From Devosia yakushimensis (lineage in GTDB: Bacteria; Pseudomonadota; Alphaproteobacteria; Rhizobiales; Devosiaceae), in assembly GCF_030159855.1 (NCBI RefSeq), contig NZ_BSNG01000001.1, positions 1,984,001 through 2,048,000 on the forward strand: a stretch of DNA of 64,000 nt, read 5' to 3'. The first letter of the stretch is position 1. The number at the start of each line of letters is the position of its first letter. Below, one piece after another: positions 17,377-25,370 of this stretch. A program made the position numbers and the translations under genes. The notes under the pieces are model-generated. The model ran no database searches and was not told the DNA's origin. It worked only from the letters and a program-made list of their open reading frames with translations.

Positions 17377-17628
17377 ATGGGTTTTGACGGTGTAGGCTGG
17401 CTTGCGGCCATCATTATCGGCGGTGTTGCCGGATGGCTTGCCAAGCAGTTCATGCAGACCAATACCGGCCTGCTGATGAACATCATCCTGGGTATTGTCG
17501 GCGCCATTGTCGCAAGCCTGGTGCTCGGTCTATTGGGCATCTCGTTCGGCGGATGGATCGGCTACCTGATCGCCGGCTTCATCGGCGCTTGCATCATCAT
17601 CGCAATCGGCCGCGCTGTTGCGCGCTGA
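17377..17628 (+). CDS. GlsB/YeaQ/YmgE family small membrane protein
   Basis: A very hydrophobic protein of 83 residues with glycine-rich transmembrane helices at about 6-24, 31-53 and 57-78 (GWLAAIIIGGVAGWLAKQF, GIVGAIVASLVLGLLGI, GWIGYLIAGFIGACIIIAIG). This matches the transglycosylase-associated protein family, whose members are often stress-induced; despite the name no enzyme activity is shown. GAGGAGG lies upstream at good spacing. It stands alone, 97 bases after the SRPBCC gene. Confidence 0.9.
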   Translation: MGFDGVGWLAAIIIGGVAGWLAKQFMQTNTGLLMNIILGIVGAIVASLVLGLLGISFGGWIGYLIAGFIGACIIIAIGRAVAR

Positions 17629-17644
17629 CCGATCCCTCACACTG

Positions 17645-17669
17645 GACCCCGAGCAATCTGCCCGGGGTC
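17645..17669. other. Hairpin downstream of the GlsB-like gene
   Basis: GACCCCG (17645-17651) pairs with CGGGGTC (17663-17669) around an 11-base loop. There is no U-tract, so a terminator role is uncertain. The rest of the 243-base gap to the oleate hydratase gene shows nothing else, apart from its ribosome-binding site AGGAAGG. Confidence 0.35.
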
Positions 17670-17871
17670 AGCTTGTCCGGGCTTCGATTTGATCGAAAAA
17701 AGAGCGTAGATGCCAGGTTCTGCCGAAAGGTGGGATTAAGGAAGCCTGCGCTTTGCGGCCGACTTGCGGTTTATCCGCTGCCTGGAAGCGATAAGTTGAT
17801 CACGCCAATTTTTCCGTAACTCCCAAAGGCTTGCGAGCCTGTCGGGGAACGGCAACAGGAAGGATCGACTG

Positions 17872-19482
17872 ATGAGCGACAGCACAACAGCCCAAAGATC
17901 AGCTGGCAATATCGATAGGAAAGCATACCTGGTCGGCAGCGGCATAGCCTCGCTTGCCGCCGCGGCCTATCTCGTCAAGGAAGGCGGACTTCCCGGCCCG
18001 AACATCACCATATTCGAGCAGGACGAGGGCTATGGAGGCAGCCTCGACGCGCGGGGCAATGCGCAGGATGGCTATTCTATGCGCGGCGGGCGCATGTTCG
18101 AAGAAAAGTTCAACTGCACTTACGACCTGCTATCGTTCATCCCGGCCATCAGCGATCCCAAGAAGTCGGCCAAAGATGAACTGATGGAGTTTCATCAGGA
18201 GTTTTTCTGGAACGACAGGGCGAGGCTCGTGGCGGAGGGCCGCATCGTCGACGTGGCCAATCTGGGATTCAGCGAACGCGACCGGCTCGATCTCGTCAAC
18301 CTCTGCGCCACGCCCGAGGCGGCGCTTGGCACCAGGACGATCCAGGATTGGTTCCAACCCGATTTCTTCCGCAGCAATTTCTGGTTCATCTGGTGTACGA
18401 CATTCGCCTTCGAGCCGTGGCACAGCGCGGTGGAATTCAAACGCTATTGCCTGCGCTTTACCCACCTGTTCTCCACCATCGATACGATGGCCGGTATCTA
18501 CCGAACCCAGTTCAACCAATATGACGCCATGGTGCGCCCCATTGTCGGTTGGCTTAAGGAACGAGGCGTCATCTTCCGGCCGCGGACCGAGGTGACGGAT
18601 ATCGATGTGGCCTTCGACGGCGCCGAAAAGCGGGCCACCCGGATCCGTTACGTCGCGGAAGGCAAGGAGGGCGATATCGGCCTGGGGGCAGACGACCTTA
18701 TCTTCGTCACCAATGGCAGCATGACGTCCGACACCACATATGGTTCGTCCACGACTGCCCCGGTTCTGGAAACGGAAAAACACGGCGGCGCCTGGAAACT
18801 GTGGCAGCGGTTGGCAGCGAAATCACCGGACTTCGGCCACCCAGCGGCATTCTGCTCGGATATCGAGAAATCGAAGTGGGAGTCCATTACTGTCACAGCC
18901 CATGACTCGACTTTCTTCGATCTGCTCGAAGCTTTTTCCGGCAGCGAAGCGGGCAAAGGCGGGCTTGTCACCATCAAGGATTCCAACTGGCTGCTGACCG
19001 TCGTGCTCAACCACCAGCCACACTATTACGAGCAGCCGAAGGACACCTGGGTCTGGTGGGGCTACGGCCTGTTTCCCGACAAGGTGGGCAATTTTGTGCA
19101 AAAGAAAATGTCGGACTGCACGGGCCGGGAAATCCTCGAAGAAATCCTGCTCCACCTGCGCTTCGCCGAAAAGTTGGAGCACATTCGCGACACGTCGATC
19201 GTCATCCCGGCGATGATGCCATACATTACCAGCCAGTTCATGCCGCGTACCGGAACGGACCGCCCACAGGTCATTCCGGCAGGATCACGAAACCTTGCCT
19301 TCATTGGCCAATATGCCGAAGTCCCCGACGATGTTGTGTTCACCGTCGAATATTCAGTGCGGTCCGCACAGATCGCCGTTTTTGGGTTGCTCGGCCTCGC
19401 CCGCGAAGTTTCTCCCTTCTACAAAGGCCAGCATGATCCCCGCATCCTGTTCGATGCGCTGAAGATGCTCCATCGAAGCTAG
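17872..19482 (+). CDS. ohyA: Oleate hydratase (MCRA family)
   Basis: An FAD-dependent enzyme of 536 residues that adds water to the cis-9 double bond of oleic and related fatty acids, giving 10-hydroxystearate. The FAD motif AYLVGSGIASLAAAAYLV is followed by FEQDEGYGGSLD and the loop MRGGRMFEEKFNCTYDLLS, which carries the conserved glutamate region of the family. FAFEPWHSAVEFKRY, DTMAGIYRTQFNQYD and FIGQYAEVPDDVVFTVEYSVR further down are typical. The length is slightly below the Gram-positive enzymes (about 560-590). AGGAAGG precedes the start. It is monocistronic. The enzyme may detoxify free unsaturated fatty acids; some family members need added FAD. Confidence 0.93.
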   Translation: MSDSTTAQRSAGNIDRKAYLVGSGIASLAAAAYLVKEGGLPGPNITIFEQDEGYGGSLDARGNAQDGYSMRGGRMFEEKFNCTYDLLSFIPAISDPKKSAKDELMEFHQEFFWNDRARLVAEGRIVDVANLGFSERDRLDLVNLCATPEAALGTRTIQDWFQPDFFRSNFWFIWCTTFAFEPWHSAVEFKRYCLRFTHLFSTIDTMAGIYRTQFNQYDAMVRPIVGWLKERGVIFRPRTEVTDIDVAFDGAEKRATRIRYVAEGKEGDIGLGADDLIFVTNGSMTSDTTYGSSTTAPVLETEKHGGAWKLWQRLAAKSPDFGHPAAFCSDIEKSKWESITVTAHDSTFFDLLEAFSGSEAGKGGLVTIKDSNWLLTVVLNHQPHYYEQPKDTWVWWGYGLFPDKVGNFVQKKMSDCTGREILEEILLHLRFAEKLEHIRDTSIVIPAMMPYITSQFMPRTGTDRPQVIPAGSRNLAFIGQYAEVPDDVVFTVEYSVRSAQIAVFGLLGLAREVSPFYKGQHDPRILFDALKMLHRS

Positions 19483-19493
19483 CACTACGGCCA

Positions 19494-19522
19494 GGCGCCT
19501 CGCCCAACTGTGGCGAGGCGCC
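19494..19522. terminator. Bidirectional terminator-like hairpin
   Basis: A perfect 11-bp stem (GGCGCCTCGCC with GGCGAGGCGCC) with a seven-base loop lies in the 73-base gap between the convergent oleate hydratase and lipoprotein genes. No U-tract follows on either strand, so it would work by stem strength or with Rho. Confidence 0.5.
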
Positions 19523-19555
19523 GATGTCACTGCCGGTGCGGCCGCCGTCCGAACA

Positions 19556-20047
19556 CTACCGACCGCTCATGATAATGCTGGCCTTTTGGCCGTTCGAAAC
19601 AGTCACGCGCTCCATCAGGGCGCCGCCCTGCTGAACGTATTGAACCATCCATATGACCGAGGTCGTCACATAATACGATCCGGCGGCGACGTCGTTGAAG
19701 GTGAAGCGCCCTTCACCATCGGCCACGGTCTTCCTCGTGTACTGATAGTATTCTTGAGCATCGTTTTTGAAATTCGCGCCAAAATAGCTGATTTTCCCGC
19801 CGCCATATATCGCTGCGATGCGCTCATCGCTGTATGGCGTCTTGGGTATCAGCGTCACTTCGCTGCCAGCAGCATAGACAACAATTCCGTCATTGCGGCG
19901 AAGAAACGCCTGGCCGGTTATCGACGCGCTGCCCTGCGTATTGATAAAGGCGGCCTGCTTCGGGTCGAATGATGTCGTCAAGGTGGTTGATGTACAGCCG
20001 AACAAAAACAGCGCCATGACAATGGCGCCCAAAGTAGTCCTAATCAT
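19556..20047 (-). CDS. Hypothetical lipoprotein with carboxypeptidase-regulatory-like domain
   Basis: A protein of 163 residues that begins MIRTTLGAIVMALFLFGCTS, a lipoprotein signal with lipobox L-F-G-C, so the mature protein is lipid-anchored at the cysteine. Residues about 115-150 (KTVADGEGRFTFNDVAAGSYYV) fit a carboxypeptidase-regulatory-like or transthyretin-like beta-sandwich. GGGGGA seven bases before the ATG fixes this start; a longer frame reaches 20233 but is unlike the protein. Base composition is lower in GC than the neighbours, a hint of different origin. The function is unknown. Confidence 0.8.
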   Translation of the reverse strand: MIRTTLGAIVMALFLFGCTSTTLTTSFDPKQAAFINTQGSASITGQAFLRRNDGIVVYAAGSEVTLIPKTPYSDERIAAIYGGGKISYFGANFKNDAQEYYQYTRKTVADGEGRFTFNDVAAGSYYVTTSVIWMVQYVQQGGALMERVTVSNGQKASIIMSGR

Positions 20048-20135
20048 TTGAAGTCCCCCAATTAACGTCCGAAAACTAATCAGGGAATCTATATTCCGGC
20101 AAGTGGAGTCGGCGCATAAAGACACAAGCACGCGG

Positions 20136-20308
20136 TCAGCTTTTGTCGATGTCTTCGCCTTCCCAATAGTCCATCGGGACAAGCCGGCCGCCGGCTTTGA
20201 AGGTGCCGTTTTCGCGGTGGTGGCCGGTTGCACCGATATCTATGCGGATGCGGCCGCTGTCGACATATTCGATTCCGGCGATGCGCGACGGATATGCAGC
20301 GACGCCAT
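20136..20308 (-). pseudogene. Small frame-disrupted gene, function unknown
   Basis: A start with a good binding site (AAGGA eight bases before ATG 20308-20306) begins MASLHIRR and then runs out of frame. Dropping two bases of the CGCGC at about 20283-20287 restores a frame that reads about 48 further codons with normal codon use (IAGIEYVDSGRIRIDIGATG, then GTFKAGGRLVPMDYWEGEDI) to TGA at 20136-20138. The joined product would be 56 residues. It may be a recent pseudogene or a sequencing error. I do not recognise the protein. It lies in the 325-base gap between the lipoprotein gene and tRNA-Ser; the rest of that gap shows nothing. Confidence 0.4.
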
Positions 20309-20372
20309 GAGATCAATCCTTGAGGGGGGTGACTGCGCAATGGGAGCGCACAAAATCGCACATGAGAGGCGA

Positions 20373-20462
20373 TGGCGGAGAGGAAGGGATTCGAACCCTC
20401 GAGACAGTTGCCCATCTGCACCCTTAGCAGGGGTGTGCCTTCGACCACTCGGCCACCTCTCC
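20373..20462 (-). tRNA. tRNA-Ser (anticodon GCU)
   Basis: A class II tRNA of 90 nt read on the minus strand. The acceptor stem GGAGAGG pairs with CCTCTCC, followed by discriminator G and an encoded CCA (20375-20373). The D-arm starts TGGCCGAGTGG. The anticodon loop CTGCTAA in stem CACCC/GGGTG gives anticodon GCT, reading AGC and AGU. A long variable arm and a T-arm with GGTTCGAATCC complete it. No integrated element is visible at its 3' end. Confidence 0.97.
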
Positions 20463-20566
20463 GGCAAGGGGTGGATAGCGGGCGCGTTCCTCTATGGCAA
20501 GCGGTTTCTGCCGAAGGGTGTGGAAGATCGTGGCGGGCACGCCAATGGCCCGGCAGGCATGACGAA

Positions 20567-20594
20567 ATGGCGCCGCCCAGGAGGACGGCGCCAT
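20567..20594 (-). terminator. Terminator-like hairpin after the GST gene
   Basis: On the minus strand ATGGCGCCGTCC pairs with GGGCGGCGCCAT (12 bp, one G-U) around a four-base loop, six bases after the GST stop codon, followed by TTCGTC. The stem is strong but the U-tract is poor. Confidence 0.5.
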
Positions 20595-20599
20595 GCGGC

Positions 20600-21235
20600 T
20601 TACTTGCCGACGAGCAGGCCCTTGGCAACGGCGGGACGGGCAGCCATGCGCTCCATCCAGGCCTTTACATTGGGGAATTCCTCGATGTCCTGGCTCTGGC
20701 CTTTCCAACCCTGGGCCCAGCCAATGGAGGCGATATCGGCGATGGAATAGTCGCCGGCAATGTAGTCGCGGCCTTCAAGCTGCTTGTTCAGCACGCCATA
20801 GAGGCGACGGGTCTCATCGATATAGCGCTTTTGGGCATAGGGCAGCTTTTCGGGCGCATAGAGATTGAAATGATGGTTTTGGCCCAGCATGGGCCCGAAG
20901 CCGCCGACCTGCCAGAACAGCCACTCATCGACCTTGACCTGGGCCCGCGGATCGGTGGGGTAGAACTTGCCGAATTTGAGGGCGAGATATTTGAGGATGG
21001 CGCCGGATTCAAAGATGGAGATCGGCTCGCCGCCGGGCCCTTCGGGATCGATGATGGCGGGGATTTTGTTGTTTGGCGAGATGGCCAAGAAGTCGGGCGC
21101 GAATTGCTCGCCCTTGCCGATATCGATGCGGTGATAGGTATAGGGGACGCCCAGTTCCTCAAGCATGATGTGGAGTTTTTGCCCGTTCGGGGTGGGCAGC
21201 GAATAGGCTTCGATGGGCTTGGTCTGGGTGGTCAT
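20600..21235 (-). CDS. Glutathione S-transferase, Nu-class (YfcG/YghU-like)
   Basis: A protein of 211 residues with a thioredoxin-like N-terminal domain and an all-helical C-terminal domain. The motif TPNGQK at residues 15-20 is the active-site region of YfcG-type enzymes, which act on glutathione disulfide-linked substrates as disulfide reductases. SPNNKIPAI (cis-proline loop) and FESGAILKYLA bind glutathione. DWLFWQ-like and QVGGFGPMLGQNHHF segments in the second domain are typical. It is monocistronic, 101 bases from the next gene on the same strand, with a hairpin after it. Confidence 0.93.
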   Translation of the reverse strand: MTTQTKPIEAYSLPTPNGQKLHIMLEELGVPYTYHRIDIGKGEQFAPDFLAISPNNKIPAIIDPEGPGGEPISIFESGAILKYLALKFGKFYPTDPRAQVKVDEWLFWQVGGFGPMLGQNHHFNLYAPEKLPYAQKRYIDETRRLYGVLNKQLEGRDYIAGDYSIADIASIGWAQGWKGQSQDIEEFPNVKAWMERMAARPAVAKGLLVGK

Positions 21236-21335
21236 GGCTCGTCCCGTTGGTGGAGGATGGTCAGATATATCGGCGGGAGACGATGGATGGCAAGGCCGCG
21301 GCGAGCAGCCCTGCCATCCACAAGCGCCGACATTG

Positions 21336-21776
21336 CTATTCCCGCATCAACCGCATCTGGGGTTGGCCATTGCCGGTATGGGCCGGCGATATGCCGTTGA
21401 TATCCACGGTGGTGGTGACGCGCTGGCGATAGGCCGAGAACAGCTCGGAGGTGACCACGTCGACGGGTTCGTCGAAGTTAATCGTCACCTGGTAGTGCCG
21501 CATATTGCTCAGCAATTGCACGCCGATGACCAGGCCACGGAAATTCTGGCCCAGATAGGTACCCTTGACGCGGTTGCCGACCTGAACAGGGGTGGCAACG
21601 CGCTCGGGCAACATGGCGCGGGCGGTGTTCCAATCGCGATAGCCATGGGCGCGCGCCACGGTTTCGAGAGCGGCACCATGGGTGATGGTTTCGCCAACGC
21701 GAGCACGTTCCTCGCGATAGGCCTTGGCCTCGGATTTCAGCGTCTGAATGCTTGGGGTATCGAGCGAAAAAGACAT
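21336..21776 (-). CDS. Glyoxalase-superfamily-related protein (Glyoxalase_8-like)
   Basis: A protein of 146 residues beginning MSFSLDTPSIQTLKSEAKAYREE, followed by THGAALETVARAHGYRDWNTARAML. This helical motif is typical of a group of small proteobacterial proteins labelled glyoxalase-related. The second half is beta-rich (QVGNRVKGTYLGQNFRGLVIGVQLL). The biochemical role is unknown. AGAGGA six bases before the ATG supports the start; the frame stays open 73 codons further upstream but without family-like sequence. It is divergent from the TSUP permease gene. Confidence 0.75.
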   Translation of the reverse strand: MSFSLDTPSIQTLKSEAKAYREERARVGETITHGAALETVARAHGYRDWNTARAMLPERVATPVQVGNRVKGTYLGQNFRGLVIGVQLLSNMRHYQVTINFDEPVDVVTSELFSAYRQRVTTTVDINGISPAHTGNGQPQMRLMRE

Positions 21777-22081
21777 GAAAGGTCCTCTCATTTGCATGAG
21801 GCTGCTCAAATCATGGGTGCTCGCCTTGCCATGAAGCGCCTCGCAAAGATGAACCAGTTGCCCGGATGTCTTGCTCAACGAGCTGGCTTCACCATCGGAA
21901 AACGCTTTCCGGCGAGCGGCGGGTGCCAGTAACCTTGCGGCTAAATGAGGCCAGAGGGCCGATTTGTCAACTGCATGGCAGGGATGCGGCATCAATCGAG
22001 GTGATAGGCGGATCAGACAAATGCATTGGGCAATGGCGTTTGATCAGTCTAGGGCTATCTGGAGTGTCGGGGGATAAGTTT
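21777..22081. other. Intergenic region between divergent genes
   Basis: This 305-base stretch holds the ribosome-binding sites of both flanking genes and presumably their promoters. An open frame without family-like sequence crosses it on the minus strand. I see no repeat or RNA structure worth naming. Confidence 0.4.
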
Positions 22082-22846
22082 GTGTTTGAAATATTGCTGC
22101 TGATTGCCGGGCTGGTGGGCGGGGCTTTGAACTCGCTGGCTGGGGGCGGATCGTTCATCGTGTTTCCTGCCCTGCTCGCGGTGGGCGTGCCGCCGGTGAT
22201 TGCCAATGCCTCCAATACTTATGCGGCCATGCCCGGCTATGTCAGCGGCGCGGTCGGCTATTGGCATGCCATGGCCCAGCACAAGAACCGGCTCGTGCTC
22301 TACACCATCATCGCTTTGGTGTTCGGCTGGATCGGCGCCGAATTGCTGCTGGTGGTGTCGGACGAGCAGTTTTCCAAGGTCGTCCCCTGGCTGATGCTGT
22401 TTGCCGTGCTGTTGTTTGCGTTCGGCAACCAGCTCAATGCCTTCGTGGCCGCCCATAGCGGGGGACGGCGGGGGATGAAGTTGGTCGGCACGGTTTTGCT
22501 GACGGTTTTCCTGGCCGGCGTCTGCGTCTATGGCGGGTTTTTCAATGCCGGGCTGGGCATATTGCTGCTGGCTTTCCTCGCCACGGCGGGGCTAAGCGAT
22601 ATCCATGCGATGAACGGGCTCAAGCTCTGGATCTCGTCGGTGGTGGCCATTGTGGCCGTGGCCCGGTTTGCGCTGAATGGATCGATCGACTGGTATCACG
22701 GCTCCATTGCGCTGGTTGGGGTGACGGTGGGCGGATATCTGGCGGCGCGCAATGCCCATCACGTGCCGACCGGGGTGATCCGGGCAGCAGTGATTGTATA
22801 TGGGGTGTTTATGACCGGGTATTTCTTTTGGGGGGCTTATACCTGA
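22082..22846 (+). CDS. TSUP family membrane permease (TauE/SafE)
   Basis: An integral membrane protein of 254 residues with about eight transmembrane helices. The family's signature is at the start: GLVGGALNSLAGGGSFIVFPALLAVGVPPVIANASNT. The repeat-like half site is GGFFNAGLGILLLAFLATAGLSDIHAMNGLK. TSUP proteins export or import sulfur-containing or organic anions such as sulfite, sulfoacetate or thiosulfate; the substrate here is unknown. The start is GTG 22082, with GGGGGA seven bases upstream; an earlier in-frame start at 21866 encodes non-membrane sequence. A palindromic repeat follows just after the stop. Confidence 0.9.
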   Translation: MFEILLLIAGLVGGALNSLAGGGSFIVFPALLAVGVPPVIANASNTYAAMPGYVSGAVGYWHAMAQHKNRLVLYTIIALVFGWIGAELLLVVSDEQFSKVVPWLMLFAVLLFAFGNQLNAFVAAHSGGRRGMKLVGTVLLTVFLAGVCVYGGFFNAGLGILLLAFLATAGLSDIHAMNGLKLWISSVVAIVAVARFALNGSIDWYHGSIALVGVTVGGYLAARNAHHVPTGVIRAAVIVYGVFMTGYFFWGAYT

Positions 22847-22852
22847 GCTCTT

Positions 22853-23032
22853 CCTTCTCCCCTTGTGGGAGAAGGTGCCCGAAGGGTCACCGAATTCGCG
22901 TTTGCGAATTCGGTTGGGATGAGGGGTTGCCTCAGCAAGCATTGAAGCGATGGGGGAGCGCAGAACCCCTCACCCTCGAAAATCTGCTGGACGCAGATTT
23001 TCTATCCCTCTCCCTCAAGGGGAGAGGGGAAG
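22853..23032. repeat. Multi-hairpin intergenic repeat, copy A
   Basis: A 180-base element with four hairpins: CCTTCTCCC/GGGAGAAGG; CCGAATTCGC/GCGAATTCGG (22890-22899 with 22904-22913); GAAAATCTGC/GCAGATTTTC (22978-22987 with 22993-23002); and CCCTCTCCC/GGGGAGAGGG. The second hairpin is missing in copy B at 39981-40136; the other three and the linker GCGCAGAACCCCTCACCCTC are shared. The last 18 bases encode the end of the molybdopterin oxidoreductase. Confidence 0.85.
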
Positions 23033-25117
23033 TGGTCTGATCCAGACGGCTGCGTCGTGGAATGTGGCGCCGCCGAAGGGTGGGGCTGGGGTGGCGTTGG
23101 TGAGCGTGTTGATGCCCCTGCCCCCGCGATGGGATTTGTTTTGGTGCAGGCCTTCGGCGATGAGCACGCCGGTGGGCAGGCCGGTGCGGATGCGGGCGGT
23201 GAGGTGGACGCTGCCGCGGCGATTGCCCAGGGTGACGAATTGGCCTTCTTCGATGTTGAGACGGGTTGCGTCATCGGGATGGATGAAGACCGAGGGGACG
23301 CCTTCGCGCTTCTGGCTGCCGGGGGTTTCGTTGAAGGATGAATTGAGGAACGCGCGGGCGGGGCTGGTGGCGAGGCGGAACGGGTGTTCGGCGTCGGTCT
23401 TTTCGGTGACGTCCCAATGGTCGGCAAAGCGCGGCATGTCAGCGGGGTCGCAGGTCCAGAGGTAGCCCTTTTTGTCGGCAGTGCCTTGCCAATTGGGGGC
23501 GAAGCGGAAGCGCTTGTCGGGCCAGGCGAAACCATCGGCGTAGCGCGCGACGGCGTCGGGGCGTTCGCGATCGACGAAGCCGGTCTTTTCGATCTCGTCG
23601 AGATCGCCGTAATTGGAGCGGCGGAAGGTTTCGGCGACGAGGTCGCGGTCGCCGGTTTTGAATGTCACGTCGTCGAGGCCGAGGCGCAGCGCCAGGGCGT
23701 TGATGACTTCGTGGTTGGAGCGGGTTTCGCCGGGGCGCTCGATGACAGCCGGACCATAGAGCACGCGGGTATGACCGCCGCGGGTGTAATAATCGTTGTG
23801 CTCGAGGAACATGGTGGCGGGCAGGACGATATCGGCCAATTCGGCCGTTTCGGTCATGAACTGCTCGTGGACGACGAGGAACAGGTCTTCGCGGGAAAGC
23901 CCCTTGCGGGCCAGGGTCTGGTCGGGGGCGACCGAAGCAGGATTGGTGTTCTGTACGATCATGGCCATGACCGGACCGCCGTTTTTGAGCGCCTTGGCGT
24001 CGCCGGTGAGGATCGGACCGATCTCGGACATGTCGAGCCAGCGCGGATCGCCCTTTTGCAGATGGGGGCCGGTGATGCGGGATTTGTCGAGCTGCCAGGT
24101 GCCCGAATTGGAGTGGAAAGCGCCGCCACCGCGATGCTGCCAGGCGCCGGTCATGGCGGGAATGCAGAGGGCGGCGTGCATGGCCGTGGCGCCATTGCGC
24201 TGGCGGGTGAAGCCATAGCCGAGGCGGAAATAGGAGCGCGGGGTGGTGCCGACGAGATGGGCGAAGGCGGTGATTTGCTCGACCGTCAGGCCGGTGATTT
24301 CGGCGGCCCATTCTGGGGTTTTTGTCGCCAGATGGGCTTCAAAATCCGGGCCGAAATCGGTGTAATCAGCCATATAGGCGCGGTCGGCTAGATTGTCGCG
24401 CAGCAGGACGTGCATGACGGCCACGGCCAGGGCGCCATCGGTGCCGGGGCGCAGGACGAGGCCTAGATCGGCCTGGGCCATGGTGGCGGTTTCGTAGATG
24501 TCGATGACAACGACCTTGGCGCCGCGCTCCTTTTTGGCACGCATGGCGTGGGTCATGACATTGACCTGGGTGTGCACGGCATTGGTGCCCCAGATGACGA
24601 CGCAATCGCTTTCGGCCATCTGTTCGGGATTGACGCCGCCCAGCATGCCGGTTCCGGCGATATAGCCAGGCCAGGCGGTGCCGGTGCAGATGGTGTCGTA
24701 TTGGCGGGAATAGCCTTTGGCGGCGCGAAGACGGTCGATGCCGTCGCGCTGCACATGGCCCATCGTGCCGGCATAGTAATAAGGCCAAATGGCCTCGGCG
24801 CCGTGTTCGGCTTCGATTTGGGCGAAGCGGGCGGCGATCTCGTCGAGGGCTTCGTCCCAGCTGATCTGTTGCCACTGGCCGCTGCCCTTGGGGCCGATGC
24901 GGCGCAGGGGGTGGGTCAAGCGGTCGGGGTGGTGGATGCGCTCGGCGTAGCGGGCGACTTTTTCGCAGATGACGCCAGCGGTGTAGGGATCGTCCTTGGC
25001 GCCACGGACGCGGCCGATGGTGCTGATATCGATGATGTCTACGTCCAGCGCGCAGGCGGACGGGCAATCATGCGGGCAGACCGAACGGGCGGTGCGAAGG
25101 GCGACGGGCTTGTTCAT
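23015..25117 (-). CDS. Molybdopterin-dependent oxidoreductase with N-terminal [4Fe-4S] motif
   Basis: A protein of 700 residues of the bis-MGD (DMSO reductase) superfamily. The iron-sulfur motif is C14-x3-C18-x3-C22-x28-C51 (CPHDCPSAC then GVICEK). DEALDEIAARFAQIEAEHG, CVVIWGTNAVHTQ, DLGLVLRPGTDGALAVAVM and the C-terminal FVTLGNRRGSVHLTAR dinucleotide-binding part are typical. A cysteine at 144 in TICTGTAWPG could ligate molybdenum (inference). No Tat signal is present, so it is cytoplasmic. No electron-transfer or chaperone gene is adjacent, so substrate and partner are unknown. The start MNKPVALRTARSVCPHDC fits the family but has a weak binding site. The last six codons lie inside an intergenic repeat. 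Confidence 0.9.
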   Translation of the reverse strand: MNKPVALRTARSVCPHDCPSACALDVDIIDISTIGRVRGAKDDPYTAGVICEKVARYAERIHHPDRLTHPLRRIGPKGSGQWQQISWDEALDEIAARFAQIEAEHGAEAIWPYYYAGTMGHVQRDGIDRLRAAKGYSRQYDTICTGTAWPGYIAGTGMLGGVNPEQMAESDCVVIWGTNAVHTQVNVMTHAMRAKKERGAKVVVIDIYETATMAQADLGLVLRPGTDGALAVAVMHVLLRDNLADRAYMADYTDFGPDFEAHLATKTPEWAAEITGLTVEQITAFAHLVGTTPRSYFRLGYGFTRQRNGATAMHAALCIPAMTGAWQHRGGGAFHSNSGTWQLDKSRITGPHLQKGDPRWLDMSEIGPILTGDAKALKNGGPVMAMIVQNTNPASVAPDQTLARKGLSREDLFLVVHEQFMTETAELADIVLPATMFLEHNDYYTRGGHTRVLYGPAVIERPGETRSNHEVINALALRLGLDDVTFKTGDRDLVAETFRRSNYGDLDEIEKTGFVDRERPDAVARYADGFAWPDKRFRFAPNWQGTADKKGYLWTCDPADMPRFADHWDVTEKTDAEHPFRLATSPARAFLNSSFNETPGSQKREGVPSVFIHPDDATRLNIEEGQFVTLGNRRGSVHLTARIRTGLPTGVLIAEGLHQNKSHRGGRGINTLTNATPAPPFGGATFHDAAVWIRPLPLSP

Positions 25118-25236
25118 AGGGGCAAAATAGCGCAGGGGCGAAGCGGCATCAAAGCGATTGTTTTGATGGGGGATCAAGGGGCGTGATGGGCGTGCGGAAG
25201 CGCCGCCTGGCTGCGGTTTTCGAAAAGACGGACGGA

Positions 25237-25370
25237 CCCCGAGACGGCATTCGCCTCGTGATGAGTAAAAAAGAGACGGATGCCGCCTCGGGGTGCCGGG
25301 ACTTTATCGGACGGCGAGATCGCAAACCCCAGCGGATTGCCGTAGCGCCTCGCCCGAAATGTTTCGTCCG
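25237..25370. other. Candidate structured RNA or nested inverted-repeat element
   Basis: A 21-bp arm pair (25237-25257 with 25273-25293, 18 of 21 matching) closes a 15-base A-rich loop. Next to it CGGAC/GTCCG (25308-25312 with 25366-25370) encloses GGCGAG/CTCGCC (25313-25318 with 25349-25354) and a small CGAAA/TTTCG hairpin. The layout suggests a folded RNA or a mobile palindromic element. I cannot name the family. Confidence 0.35.

Noticed and set aside
20373..20462. tRNA-Ser as the attachment site of an integrated element
   Set aside because: I found no integrase and no duplicated tRNA 3' end in the window.
20089..20628. Minus-strand open frame of 179 codons spanning tRNA-Ser
   Set aside because: It runs through the tRNA gene in a third frame; the frame with coding character nearby is a different one.
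22853..23032. CRISPR-like array at the repeat copies
   Set aside because: The elements are single palindromic units with internal hairpins, not evenly spaced direct repeats with spacers, and no cas gene is present.
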